Assembly (NCBI GenBank): GCA_017562135.1
Contig: QEYB01000461.1
Coordinates: 177,829-241,828 of the forward strand
Length of the DNA: 64,000 nt
Reading direction: 5' to 3'
DNA from: Dipylidium caninum
Taxonomy: Eukaryota; Platyhelminthes; Cestoda; Cyclophyllidea; Dipylidiidae
Position 1 is the stretch's first letter, and every line of letters begins with the position of its first letter. Under the pieces are notes generated by a model. That model worked only from the letters and a program-made list of their open reading frames with translations, ran no database searches and was not told the origin of the DNA. The position numbers and the translations under genes are program-made. Below are positions 12,135 through 25,200 of this stretch, piece after piece.

Positions 12135-12923
12135 GTGTGGAGGGGTTGGGGAAGATCTTTGACACTCCACTCATTGTTGCGTTGGGGATCTTCAAAATGC
12201 CACTTTGAGAATATCCTTGTCGCTCCGTTAACACCTCAACGAGGCATAGTCCCTCCACTGAATTTATACCTCTCGCAAAATAGCATTAAACTTGTGTCTA
12301 ATTTCGATGTCCCTGAAGTGAATAAAAGGTCAACAATCCGCCGTGCTGAATACAATCGCTCTGCTGATGCCACTCGCCATAGCCTCGATGTTAGACGTAA
12401 TCGCAGTCACCAGCAATCGCTCTATAAATTTGCCCTTTCAACCTGTCTGGGCGTCAAATCAGGTATTTCGTCGTCGTCGTCTTTATTCCTTGATTTGGGA
12501 TGTGGGAATCTCATTCCTTTTGGAGATACCGATTTAACCGCAAAAATCCCACTAAAAATCGGCTTGGATCAACACGTTCAACCCGTATCGGGTATCGATT
12601 TTGCGCGGTGTCTATTGGTGGGTTCAAGGTTGCCGTTACGTGATTCGTCAGTGGATAATCTCATTTCTATTTCATTTGCACAATGGGTAACGGCAGCTGA
12701 GGAAGACAAATTAATCAATCTGTTCGCAAGTGAATGTGTTCGGGTCCTGTCAGATAAGGGTGGGACAGCAATTCTCCAATTCTATCCTGGAAATAAGCGC
12801 GACCTTGATGTACTTTGTGAAGCCTTTGCTGCCACCCATCCCTGTATTCGAGGCTGCCGTTTAAGTGTTCGGAGTGTTGAAAACAGGGGCATTAAAATCT
12901 ATATATACCTTGTAAAAAATTAA
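12135..12923 (+). CDS. BUD23-like SAM-dependent methyltransferase domain in a single exon
   Basis: The open frame begins immediately after a splice acceptor and has no internal Met codon, so its start must come from an upstream exon or a spliced leader. A short BUD23-like N-terminal segment (AEYNRSADATRHSLD, compare the Y-D-x-x-x-A pattern of BUD23) lies at about residues 72-87. Motif I (FLDLGCGN) is at about residues 119-126. The motif IV/post-IV region reads LISISFAQWV and the following strand reads AILQFYPGN, both close to BUD23 (SISAVQWL, AVLQLYPEN). The end, KIYIYLVKN, matches the final catalytic-domain strand. BUD23 methylates a guanine of 18S rRNA with its partner TRMT112. Odd points: motif I lacks the third Gly of GxGxG, and the basic C-terminal tail of BUD23 is absent. 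A TRM9/ALKBH8-type methyltransferase is the alternative. A rapidly evolving paralogue is possible. Confidence 0.6.
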   Translation: MWRGWGRSLTLHSLLRWGSSKCHFENILVAPLTPQRGIVPPLNLYLSQNSIKLVSNFDVPEVNKRSTIRRAEYNRSADATRHSLDVRRNRSHQQSLYKFALSTCLGVKSGISSSSSLFLDLGCGNLIPFGDTDLTAKIPLKIGLDQHVQPVSGIDFARCLLVGSRLPLRDSSVDNLISISFAQWVTAAEEDKLINLFASECVRVLSDKGGTAILQFYPGNKRDLDVLCEAFAATHPCIRGCRLSVRSVENRGIKIYIYLVKN

Positions 12924-12952
12924 TGTTGTCCATTGGGTTGTGCTCTAAGGCA

Positions 12953-12958
12953 AATAAA
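12953..12958 (+). terminator. Polyadenylation signal AATAAA
   Basis: A canonical AATAAA lies 30 bases after the stop of the BUD23-like ORF, which supports 12135-12923 being the last exon. Confidence 0.55.
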
Positions 12959-15900
12959 TACCTCCTTGTTGTTTATTGAAAAAGTTAACCTGTACTTAAT
13001 GGGAAACAAAAAAGTCTACGACACTTGAAATGAAATTGGAACCCTTATTTTTCAAACATTAGTCGCTTATCTTTGTATAGCAGTGAGCCCGATCAAGTAT
13101 AAATAGACAATTAGGGTAATCTTTGAATCACAAATTCGCTTTCAAAGTCATTATGCGCAGCGCACGGTCATTTTTATCATTTCGACGCAATTCAATTTTT
13201 GTTTTGCGTACCCATTTGCCTGAGATCTTTTGTCAATGCAATTAGACGCAAATGAGATAATTTTGACAGCCATGAAGAGGGACTATTCTGCGTCTACGTT
13301 TCTCACGTGATCCTTCATTTTAACCACCACTGTCTGCTACTATGCTGACATGTTTGACATTCCACTGCAGCTATTGGCAGCATGATTAAACTACTGAGGC
13401 GTGCTTTTAGCACCCGTGTGGGGTAAAAGTGAGGCGAATTTTGACCCCGACGGCTGTCCTGCATTGGAAACAAATAACTTGATGACCCTGACAACATAAA
13501 CAGTCGGCGAGGGTTCGGGTGACTGCATAATTAAATTTTGAAGTTATTTTTCCAGTCTTAATTTCATATAGCCTTCCTCGTCCACCATTATTTAATTTCG
13601 TGATCTTCCATTTCTTTTTTTTAAGTGTTATTATTCCGTAAAATGGACTATCTCGGTTGAAAGTGCTCAGAGCGGAGAATGGAGAAATGGAAATGGGATT
13701 CCGAGGTTCAATAACTTTTGGGATGCTGACAATGAGGTGATAAATTTGTACGTGATTAGTCTGGGGTAGGCGCGTGCGTGGCTCACTTTTATGAGGCGAA
13801 TTGTGGAATAAGAAGCACACAAACACGCATTTTATGTCTCTAAATTAATTGACTTAAACAGACGCCAAAGTCTCCTCCAAGCAGGTTGTTAGATGTTCTC
13901 TTACAACGCCAAAAATCCCCACCGCCCTTTTGACTCCTTGACTCTTCACGCCCTCGGTTTTGTCTTAGTCTCTCGAAGGGAAATACCAGTTGCGGCAAGA
14001 TTGTAAAGAAGAAAAAGAAGAGGAAAAGTCTAAGTGACAGTTTGTGACGCAACTCTCGACAATTGTAAAAATCCATTTTTAACTGTTAAAGCGCATTCTA
14101 AGCGATGGAAGTTATTTTAACTTCCAAGCTAGTTATCTCGTCTTTTCTGCTTGTCATTTAGTTGCTAGAAGTCATCGACTTTGTGGCAAATAGGGCGACC
14201 ATTCAACATTTCTCCAGACATCCCTCCAAGGGAATAAGGCCAGGAGTCGAAAGCGATCCAGTAGCACCATACATCCGTCACGATTGCAATGTGGTAAACA
14301 CGATGGAAGAGGAATGAGGAAGGAGTGGAAGGGACGGGAGTGGTGTCGTTGGCACCGCCTTCCATCTGCTAAGTCCACCTGCGGCATCATTTTTACCTTT
14401 TCGACTATTCATACTGGCAGGAAATTAGCAATTTCCTTTATAATTGTTTAAAAAACTGCTCGTTTGAACTAACCTCCTTCCTGTTTTCTGACCCTCGTCT
14501 TCTAAAGGTCAAAAAAAGGAGAGAGTTTCCCTTAATTGACCTGGACACGCAAGAGAGCCCTGGGCAATGCAAGTTGTGTGTTCGGAAAGGTGAAAAAGCC
14601 TGATTGACGTCGTCTGTTGATGCATCTATCGCTCTTTGTTCCCTCTCTGAAGGGCTTAAATACTAGAGCTGACTTAACAATGGGCAAGGCCATTGGGCAT
14701 GCAAGCCGTATCCACTGCAGTCAACTCTTAGACGCTTTAACTTGAACGGCAAAACACTGATTTGGACGGACAGAGTTGATGAGTAGTCTCCCAAGCGCCA
14801 ACATTCAAATAAACGAAGTCAAAGCAATTTTTTTCCTTCTCACAAGCTCCACCACGGGCTTGTCTTTATTACGAAGGAATTTCCCCACTGCTGTGTAGTT
14901 CTCAAGTCAATGATTGTGTGCGTGGATCATTTCTATTCAACGCAGCATCTTCACAATGGATTTGGGACGATTTGTGAAGCGAGTAGGGGCCTTAGCCCAG
15001 GACATCTCATTTGGTAGGGTGACTGTTGGCCGATTGGATGCCGAGGCTGTGGAGAGGGAAGAATGACAGAGTCTGGATTGCGTATATTGGTTCTCGCCGC
15101 ATATATTTTGAAGTCTTACACCAATAAGAATAGAAAACTACAGTTTGAATTGGCGCCTCGGCTGACTGGATGTTCTGTTAAACGCCACGACTACACCTAG
15201 ATAATGTGTGAACTCTTTTGACCCGCGACAAGTAAACCGAACACTGGGTAGGGCAGACTATACGTGGCTTGTCTGGATGGAAAGCTACGTTGACTAGACA
15301 ATTTGGATTCACGAAGTAAGTACATATACGCGGAGGACCAGTGTCCTAGACTATGAAGGTGACTGGAGACGGAAGTTAACACATCTTTGTTTGAATTAAC
15401 TACACCCCTTGGGGACTTTTCGATTACGCTGTGCATAAATTTGTCAGTTGCACGACTCCTCCCCACTTTCGGCGTATTCGGCCACTTTGTAGGTAGGTGC
15501 CAGCACAATGGCCGCAGAGGCTGGTGTCAGCGAATACTTAACTGTGCCAGTGTGAACAGGTCAAATCACCTACTGATTGTTTACACTATCGAAGAAATGT
15601 TTGCTGTAGCGGATGATTCTGGCTCCGCACACCACTTTAGTACACTGCAATTGTGATAAACACCCAGTTGACAACACAAAGGCGTCCATAAAATGGATCG
15701 GAAGAGCAGGTCGGGAGGGCACGAAGGACATCCACTAAACATGGTGCTTCTTCTCGCCAAGTTGGCCCATCATACTGGACAGCAAAATACATGAATTCGA
15801 GCATACTCCGGGATAATATCATTTCGTGAGCCAAACGCCACCTCTTACTGCAAATGGATCCAAATCCGAATCGGAGGAGCTACTCGCGATTCTCTATGCC

Positions 15901-18659
15901 CGTTCCAGTGTGAGAAATGTTAAAAACAACAAGGTAAAAGATGACCCAGAACCCTACGACATTTTTTTCACCATCCATACAATAAGAAAAGAATATACTA
16001 ATCTAAGGTTATTAGGCAATAGCATCTTCACACTACTTATCGTTTAAGTAAACGTGAATTTTAAATCTTAAAATTGCCAATGACTTTTAAATGGGAAATT
16101 TAAATCACTTAGATGAAACTGTAAATACAGCTTTTCCCTTCTCCTCTGCCGAGCACTTCGATCCGAGCACCACGATGCACTTAAGCATTCCTCCCTCTGT
16201 AGTTCCTTCTGCCGCCGTACCCACGATGGCCTGCTGTCTTTCTCTCGACTTGGCGGATCTCCTCCACGGGTATGCTACAAGTCCACCCCTTTCCGCCCCT
16301 CTGCATCCCCGTGATTCCATCCCCTTTTATGACTTTAGGGGAAACGACATGTGTACTTGTACAAAAGTGTGTTGAATTTTTCATTCATCGGGACACTGGC
16401 ATCTAACTTTGTAAAGGACAACTCTGAGGGGGCGATTTAAAAGCGTAGGTTGCATTTTTTTTCAGCAGAATGAGCATTAGTTTCAAGTAACGAATTTGTT
16501 GGATTGCGTTTCGACAATTCCAAAGGCTTGTCACCTACTACATTTATTTTTACTCTTCTTTCTCCACCAGTTGCCATCATTTATCATGCACCAGCGTAGA
16601 AATGGTGTATCAAACATAGAAAGGCGGATAAATTGCCTATTTCATGCTTGTACAGATCTTTCCTTTAGTAGTACTTTTAATTTAAAGACTCTCTAATTTT
16701 CATCGTCTGTTGACTTCGCTTCCGTCTAAGAGCCCGTGCGTCGTATCTATGACCTTTTAGTCCTTCGACACACACCGCTTGCAATACCAACTTGGAGGAG
16801 CATTGAGGGTGTCGGTGTCGCATATAATAGTTCCTCATATTTTAGGGATGCTGAAAAACATCCAATAAACTAACATCTTACTATATGTTTAAACAATAAA
16901 ACATAGGAGTACTCTTGAGCACAAGGTTAAAAAGATCCCCTTGATTGTTTGAATAAGTTAATAAAGAAAAGTTTACCTAGGACAAATATTTGTTCTTCCT
17001 TCAGTTGTCAGACATTTCGTTACCTATTTCGTGTTCGTTTATAAGGAAAAAAAGACGCAATTCCTGGAAGGGATAAATTCGGTGGAATGTTAGACCCTTC
17101 CGAGAAGGGGAGAGGAAGACTATGAAGAGCACAGTTTTTAAAAATTCCAGAAATCGTGGGTCATCCTTCTGCTATATGTAAAACATTCATAGGTTAACGG
17201 GTTCATTACTAGGCACAACATGTCTCAGGTTAAAGAGAGAAAGGTTTGGGAAAACTAACTTAATCTGGAGGTCCTCTCACCATTCCTCTCCACATTCGAG
17301 CAAAAGCCCAAAATATAACGCACCGAGGATACACTTACGTTGTGTTGTAGCATTGAAATATCGGAGGACTGAAAGATACTAAGAACTGTTTAGTTGGCGT
17401 ATAGTCTTTCAGTCTATTCACCTGTCGACTAATTGATAAATTGTCTTCGAACCTGTGGAGGAGTCCTGCATGCAAACCCAGTACCAGGAAAATTTCTCTA
17501 ACAATCTTAATTATTCATTCACATTTCCTCACTGTTTATCACTTTACTCACCTAATATCTATCGCAAAGTTAGGTGTTTTGTAGTTTATGCATTCTTCTT
17601 TGTCATTTTCACCCGAAACACTGCATGTTTTTGTCGGATAAAAGCGTTGCTATTAGTTCTGCGGAAGGTGATGGTTGATGACAAGAATGATAACTAGGTG
17701 TAGCAATAGACGAAGATAGTTGAAGTAGATGGTGATGTAGATATTACACGAATGGCAAGGGAAATGTGTCTCCGATAATAGAAAAAGGGAAGGTAGGTGC
17801 GTTCTATCGCTCATGCTTTACATCCGTCTTTGGTTTATTCGCACTTTCAGGAGTCAGTCCATGTGTCGAATGCACTGGCGCTGATGACTCCTTTGCAACG
17901 TCAACTAAGCGACATCTTCTAGTGCCATAATAGTATTACAGAAGACCTACAATGAAATCGGCAATTGCGATGTGGTCGTCAGATTACATTTTACGATTCA
18001 CATGTTTAAATGCTTGCACTCGACATTACCGTTTCAACAGTTTTCATAAATGAAAAGTTTCGTTAGTTGAAGAGGAAAACAGGTTCACTACACAGTAATG
18101 CACAAGTTAATAAACCTTTAAAACATTAAGCACGTTCGTTGTAATGATGCCAGTTTTATTGTACGGTCCGTGTATTAGCTGAGTACCAGTTGTTGGCTGA
18201 ATGTCTTGTAGGGGTAGAGGGCGGGCTCACAACAACAACGTCAGTTGGGTCTTCATATGGAAAGATAGTTTCTTTCTATTTTATTTTACTTTTATTCGAG
18301 ATTGTGAATTAAACCTATTACACTGTTAATCTGAACAGTTTATTGACAAAAAATTTAGAAAACCATGCTGGTAGTGGGGTTCTAACCTTTGAGTAGAGTC
18401 TTTTCGCCACCACATTACCCGGCTAACCGTTTCAGCTATAATTCAGCAGGTGTGAAGTATCAATGGAGTAGATCCTATCGGTTTCGAGTGCCGTAATAAA
18501 CGAAGGCGCGAGAGTTGGCGATCGCCAAACTTGCGAAAAATTCTATGAAGATAAAAACGAGATTTGTTAGGAACTCTTTTTCTGTTTTATTTCATTGTTG
18601 TGCTCTGTATTAGTGGTGAAATAATGTTGAATACCATGAAATATAACATAAGATGTCTG
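12959..18659. other. Gene-poor interval
   Basis: No open frame here has a domain, plausible splice partners or coding-like composition that I can defend. Frames such as 13407-13826 (minus) and 16091-16375 (+) are low in conserved features. I see no tRNA, no tandem array and no transposon relic. Confidence 0.4.
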
Positions 18660-18797
18660 TAAATTAGCTCTCCCCGGACAGCCAATCAGCGTCGGAGGCT
18701 GGGGCCAGTGCTCACGGTTAACCAATTAGGTGGCGTGGCAAGTGAAGTCGCAGATTCATAAACCGTCGACCCTGGAGCGCAACTGTCACCTCGCAAC
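18660..18797 (+). promoter_or_regulatory. Putative promoter with two CCAAT boxes
   Basis: The interval just upstream of the coiled-coil gene is locally GC-rich. It contains CCAAT at 18682-18686 and at 18722-18726. No TATA box is evident. The start codon context at 18798 is CAACATGA. Confidence 0.3.
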
Positions 18798-21700
18798 ATG
18801 ACTGACCGTAGACAGTCCGTGGCTCCCAGCACCTCCTTTCGATGGCGTTCTCGATCTGTGGCGACAGAGGATCAAGAGAACTCTCGTGGACAGGCTTCAA
18901 CAGATCAAGGAATTTTTCCCAACGCTTTTCGTACTGCCAGTGTGGCCACCAGCCATTTACGCCGAATGACGAAAATGTTTAGCATTGACAAGACTCGAGA
19001 GGTGATTCGTGTTGCTCTGGAGGATAGTGATCGTGTGGAATACATCCGATTAGCTTGTGAGCATGAGGAGCTTACAAAAGAGATGAAACAGCTACGAGGC
19101 TTCGTAATGGAGCTGTCTGATCGTTACGAGGCTGCAAGATCTTTAGATCCTCTACGACGCTACAAACGTATGCAGTCTATGGCTAAGACCATTGTCCTAC
19201 AATTGCGAGTCAACGATCCTTCCGCCTCGTCTTATGCTGCCTGCAATATCACTAATGTCAATGGCAACGAAACTTTTGATCTAAACTCCGTCGGTTGTGG
19301 TGGCCTCATTGTGGGCGACGTCCTGCAGTCCTCTGTGAAGCAAAAGGAGATGCGATTAAAACACGAGAAAATTGCTCGTGGTAGGTGGTGGACAATTTTG
19401 TTGATTTAAGTAAAAGCTTCGAATACTTTGACATCACTTAAGTTGATAAGTTGACTGCCACATGCGAACTATCTGTTGATTTACTCCAGCGAAGGCGCAG
19501 TCTCTGGACCCCTTAAGGTTTACCAAAGCCTAACAACGTTTGGAACGCCTTGTCCCGCCAGTAGAGGGAACAAAACACGAGGCTGTGAATATTTTTTTTC
19601 GTCGGTAGATGGGCACTTAATTAGAGGGAGCGCGCAGCACCCTCAGAAGCCTCTGTTTACCATGTACGCAATAATTATGTCACTCACAGAGAAGTGAGTG
19701 GGTGTGGGGCGAGTCAAGGTGAGGTTTTTTTCCCTATACGTCCAATCTAAGGTCTCAAAACGGTATAAATGTAACTGAAGTGATTGTCTACCCAGCTGGG
19801 AACGAGGCAAAAAGTGTAACAAGATCAGCATTTAATTATTGGAGTGAAAGACGACTCTGTGTGGTCTTAACGCAAATAATAATAGTAAGTAAAAACCGGA
19901 GTTACGGTTTAATGCAGGAGAAATCTTGCCCTTCCGTTTTGATGTCGTTGGCATTTGATTGGGGCAAATAATGCCATTTTATTTGCATGTTGGAGACTTA
20001 CTTGAACTCCATTCAGTCGACAAAACCAGGCAGACCAGGCACATTCACCTCATTACTTCTTAATTCGTCCAACTTAAGAGTAAACAACGTTACTGGCCCG
20101 GTTCTGTCTCTGTTTGTGTGCGTAGAAGAAGATGTAAATTGGTACTAATTCAGTGACTTCTGTCTCCACAACATACAATTTCGTTATTTTCATTAATTTT
20201 CCTGACTATGCCCTAAATGATCCCGTAATCTAAAAGGCAAACATTTCACCAATTTTTTTTTCTACTTGTAAAGTAGCTTTCTTTCCTGTTTCATTGCTTT
20301 TTAAGGGAGTAAAATACGTTTATCTATCCTACATCAATTTCTTTTTCGATACTCAGAGCAGTCTTCAGAGTAAATGGAAGGCATCCGTTTCCTTTCCCTC
20401 GTCTTCCCCGCTCACACACGAGTCTCGGCCTTTCCTTTCCTTCCTTTCCACCCCATCTCCGCCTTCCCCGCCCCCGCCCCGCCCCGCCCCCGCCTCGCTC
20501 CGCCCAATGGCTCTGCCTCTCGCCCTCCACCTTAGATGCCTTTTTTTAAATCTAAACGAAAGAAAGTGGCATTTCTGGTCAGTCTAGTATAATTTCAACG
20601 CAACTGTCATGATAGAGGGAAACAAAAAAAATGAAAGATGAGAAAAACAGGTCTGTGAGAAGGAATAAAGACGTGGTAGCAAGGAAGAGGGTCCGAAGAG
20701 AGGCCTTAAAGATGAAAATTTTAATATATGAGGTAGAAAATAAAGGTGGCCGTCGAGGGAAAATCATCTTTTGTTTGTTTGCCTTCCCATAAACGCTCGC
20801 AGCGAAGCCATAACTGACCTAAAGGAGATGCGATTATCAGGAAATGTGCCATAAAGGAGAAGAAACTAATGCAATCCAGCACCGTTTACCTCCTGCTGCA
20901 AAAAAATATCTCCTTTTTTTATTAAGCAACACTTGGAATTTCGAGACGTGCAATTCTACCTCCTTCAGTTTACTGGAGTTTAAAGTTCTAAATTCCATTA
21001 TAAAGAGAAAGTTGTGAAAGATTAAGCTTGAAGGACGGAGAGGTGGACGAATTGGCAGAAGTGGAAATGTCTTAACCCTGCTCCAAGTACTCTCACCTCT
21101 TTAACTCATTTTTATGCCTATTGAGAGAAAGTTAGCCTGAAGTGCTATCGAGACGAGGAGAAATTTCACCCTAAAAATCGTCAGAGTGCGAAATGGAGGA
21201 GTTGACGGACAAGTGGCGGACAGGTGGGTGGATTAGGCCGGCGTAGGAGATAAATAATGTAATCAAATGGGAATGGATGTTTATTGCATCGTCCGACTTA
21301 TCTGGTCTAGGCCACTTCCTCTTCCCATCTCCGGTTGCCATCTCCCTCCGCCTCCACCTCCACTGGAAGTTACCAGAATTTCATCTTTCTGATGCATAAT
21401 CGTGGTTTAAAGACTCTGAAGGAGTAGCATTAAGCTGTCGAATCGTGGACTAACAGGCTTCGGGTATTCTTGTCCACTTACACCTCTTTGAAGGTCCACC
21501 GAGCGATGAAGAATCGGCGAATAGGAGAGGGTCAAGAAGTTTCTTACTTCAAGTAGATGCTAGTCGCAAAATCACGCGGAATTAACTGAACTATGCTAAT
21601 GTATACACGGACATTCGCCAGCTCTTGATGTAGAAGAAGTGGATGTTAACCTCCACGCGCAGAACTCGTACAAGACAGACTGCGGAGACGCGACGGAAGT

Positions 21701-22280
21701 ACTCAGCCTAATCCACAGACTGCCAAACTGTGTACGCACACACGCACACACAGACATATGATTTCTTGGAGCCTCCTAGCCGATCCGTCGGCCGGGCAAA
21801 GAGACAATAAAAGCGACAATGTCAGAGTGAATTAGTCGAGCTGTTGGGAGATAGGTGTGTGTCTAAGAATCTCTTGAGATTTTGATTCCACAATTAAAAG
21901 TAAATTGGAGGTAAGTCTAATGATGGTGATGTTGCTGATGATTGTGGCAACGGCCTCGTATTAGGTATTTTCATCTTACCTAATTACCACCCGTTCATAT
22001 TAATATTATTAACAAGCAAAGTTGTTTAGCGTTTACCTTTTTCCCTTGTCCTCTAATTGTAGCCCTTTCAAGTGAACAATTGCAACGTGACATATCGAAA
22101 TTTCATACGGAAAATAAGGAACTGCGCTCCCGCAGAGACGCAATAACTGAAGCGATTAACAATGTTGATATCATGTACAACGCGACCAAAACTGAGCCCT
22201 TTGTTAAGCGTTACGCAATTCTTAAAGAAGTGATCAAAGAGGTTCAACGATTTGCCGATGCTAATGTTGACTACTCATGA
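18798..22280 (+). CDS. Coiled-coil protein, two exons, 266 residues
   Basis: Exon 1 is 18798-19380 and ends in CGTG|GTAGGT. Exon 2 is 22063-22280, begins after AATTGTAG and ends at TGA. The split codon is G|CC and the spliced length is exactly 267 codons with the stop. Residues 1-60 are Ser/Arg/Gln-rich and probably disordered. Heptad-like, strongly charged helices follow at about residues 65-135 (ACEHEELTKEMKQLRGFVME). A less helical segment at about 136-175 contains NITNVNGNETFDLNSVGCGG. A second long coiled coil runs from about 180 to 262 across the exon junction (HTENKELRSRRDAITEAI). There is no signal peptide, membrane segment or zinc motif. The arrangement would suit a cytoskeletal, centrosomal or ciliary component, but I do not recognise the family. 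Confidence 0.6.
19381..22062 (+). other. Large intron of the coiled-coil gene
   Basis: The 2.7 kb intron contains a C-rich stretch at 20400-20515, a CA-rich tract at 21735-21750 and T-rich runs. No nested gene is supported. Confidence 0.45.
20462..20515. promoter_or_regulatory. Dense GC-box cluster with an adjacent CCAAT
   Basis: Five or more overlapping CCCCGCCCC-type boxes lie side by side and end in CCGCCCAATGG. This resembles an Sp1/KLF-bound promoter element with a CCAAT box. Its position, about 1 kb into the intron, could mark an internal promoter or enhancer. A simple C-rich low-complexity tract is the alternative. Confidence 0.3.
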
Positions 22281-25200
22281 CAAAGTTGTGTAATTCCTCC
22301 TCTTTTTTTCCTCCTCTCTCGCCCTCTCCCCTCCGCCTCTCCGTCTCTGCCCCAATTCCCGTTTCATATAACATTTTGAGGGAGTCAACATTCCCACAGA
22401 TTGTTTTCATCACTCAAAAAAGCTATTTTATGGTAGATTATAAAAGCATTTGTAGAAATGGCCAACGTCTCTATATGGACGTAAAAAAGGAAGTTTTAAA
22501 AGTACCTTTTTCCATCTTACTGTCACATCTACTTCGCAGCCAGAAGCAGGCAATTAGGAGGTGTAGAGGACATCTTTTCATTGGTTTTCTTCGCCTTCCC
22601 CCTTACTGGAGATGCACGTCTCTTGTAACTAAAATAAATGTGCTGGGAGGCTTCTTTCTTGTCCCCCAGGTAGACTGTAAGATTTCCCCTTGTCATGGCG
22701 TCTGTTTTGCCGCGAATGCACACATTTCTGAAACAAGTCTTTTACCTGACCACACGCTCAGCGATGCCTTGGTCAACTACCAAAGATAGTTTTTTTTACA
22801 AATTGCCCCACTCCTTGCCTCGAGGATTGATTCGGGGTATCTCTTGAAAGTGATAAAAGTCCAGAGGGAAGTTTTACGTGCTTTAGACAGCCCATTCGTT
22901 GCCAGGTCTAGTAGTAAAGCCATTCCAAGCTTGGTACATTATAACCCATTCGTAAACGACACGCCTCATAGCGAAGTTGAGGAGGAAGTGTGATCACATC
23001 AACCCCACGAGGAAGTTAATTCTTAATTATGGCCTCGAAAAACACGCGTCATTCCAAATGACCAACTCGGCTGCTCCCGGTGAATTGATGAGACGCAACT
23101 TCTCCCGCCCCACTGACAATCAGTGTAAGAAGTGGGGGATTAAATTTTTTTGAATCTGTGACGGACCCGAGCTACTGGGGGGGGGGGGCGGGGTTGAATG
23201 CTTTAGCATTTGTGTTCCCGCCCATTTATGATGTGGGATATTTAGTCGCTGAACTCGACATTATTCCGATAGAATGAATTTAAGCTTTTGGGAATTCCTT
23301 TTTCGGTAAATCATTTTCTAGTCGAATAAACTAATGACGTAAGGAGACATACACCGATGTGGACGTTCATTGCCGTAGCAGCCGTATACCTTCAGGAAAT
23401 AAGGCAAAAGGAGACGAGTGATGAGGATAAGGCAGCAAGAGTTGGCAACCACATTACAAATCATGACAACTGGTTAATTGTCAGACAATACGTTTTGTTC
23501 CCTGTAAATTAGCTGAGATGTTCAGTTTTTTTTAAACTCTTCGTAAGTCACTAGTCATAAGTGGTGATGGCTTATTGAAAAAAGTTACATTCTCCCTCAT
23601 TTTTTAAAGAGATATTAATCACATTTTTTGGTATATTAACTATTAGCATAAATTCATTGAAACAAATTTCCCGATGCCACATAAATTACGGATATGATAG
23701 AATAACATATATTCAAACTTTACATTATCTAATCCGTGTTTATGTGTTTGGAGTTTGGGGAAATAAAGTGAGTACTTCATCATAACACACAAGAAATAAT
23801 AAAAAGGGAATAGTAGGGAAATAGTACTCGCAAAATTAGAGGGACTGAATTTTCTACTGTCTTATCTTCTCGCCCAAAAAGGGCATTTTGAGGTTACATT
23901 GAAACCGTGTCAAATGGAGGGGGTTTTTAAACCTCGTTTAAGAAATGAACGGCGGAGTTAGACACGGTCGGTCACGCCGCGTAGCTCGGCGTAACGTACG
24001 CACACGACAGCAGAGGTGGGTGAGCCTTCGTACTACCCCCATTCCTTGCGCAATTTATCCTCATCCTTCAATCACTACGACCCTGTGTGTTGGTGCTACG
24101 ACCGCACTTCACATCACCTGAAGCATATCATTCACTCATTTTAGTGCTTGTAATAGATGCAATTGTGGCATCTTGGCCTCACATCCGCTGCCGATTGAGT
24201 GGCGGTGTAGTATTACTTGCCAATGCAACCAACTCAACATGCATTTAGCCATATTTAAGAGCACATCATTTCCTCGCACTGTTGAATGGGCAGGGGAGTG
24301 TGTATCTTGGGTAATACGAAATAGGATATTGAGTTTCAGAAGAGCTTGGACATTTCCCTGGAGTTCTATTCCGGTATAGCGGTCTCCGGGGCATTAATGA
24401 TGGGCTCAAACCGGAAGATGGAAGCGTCAACAGGTAAAATATGCCACAAAAAAGGGAGAGAATGCTAATGTTGAGCAATCGGCAGCAACATAAGACGTCA
24501 TTAAAATGAACAGTTAAGAGTCACATCAAACGATATAACCTAAATTTTTGATACTACTCCACATCTTCCCTGTAATTATAAATGTTAAATGGAATTCGTT
24601 TATATTTAATGCAAGCGAGTTCTTTACTTAACGGCATTAATTATAATCCTTCCCTTCGGCGATGGATAAAGCTGAGGATATTCGGTGGCAGGCGGACGAG
24701 CTGGCTTTAGAGGCTTGTTTTGACAAGTAATGAATTGCCACTGATGGCATTAAATAACTCTACTAGCATAAAACTCCTTCGACGATCCCATAACGTTAGG
24801 GGTTGCCCACTTTCGACCGGCCACTTCCTTCCCATTGTTAGTGAAGCGCCTACTTTTTATGCTACGCCATTCATTCAGGCCATGAACTGGTCGGAAGTTA
24901 TTTTTACAATACACCTTTCCTGTTATTTTTGGTCGAGAGCCAGGTGGTTTGATTTTATGCTCTTGTAAACACTCTTTCCGTAAGTGCGTAATCGTAAGGG
25001 ACGGAAAATGCGTTGTTCCTCCATGGAAGAGAAACGAAATTTTCTCGCCCCTTTCACGCTGCACGATGAATGTTTTGAGGTCGAGAGAAGAGAAATGCAT
25101 GTACTGATAACTTTCCATTCCTTATGTTGCTACTTGCATTAGGAAGTTACAACATACTCCTGGATTATGTTGCCAGGAGGTATTGGAAAGAAACAAAAAT

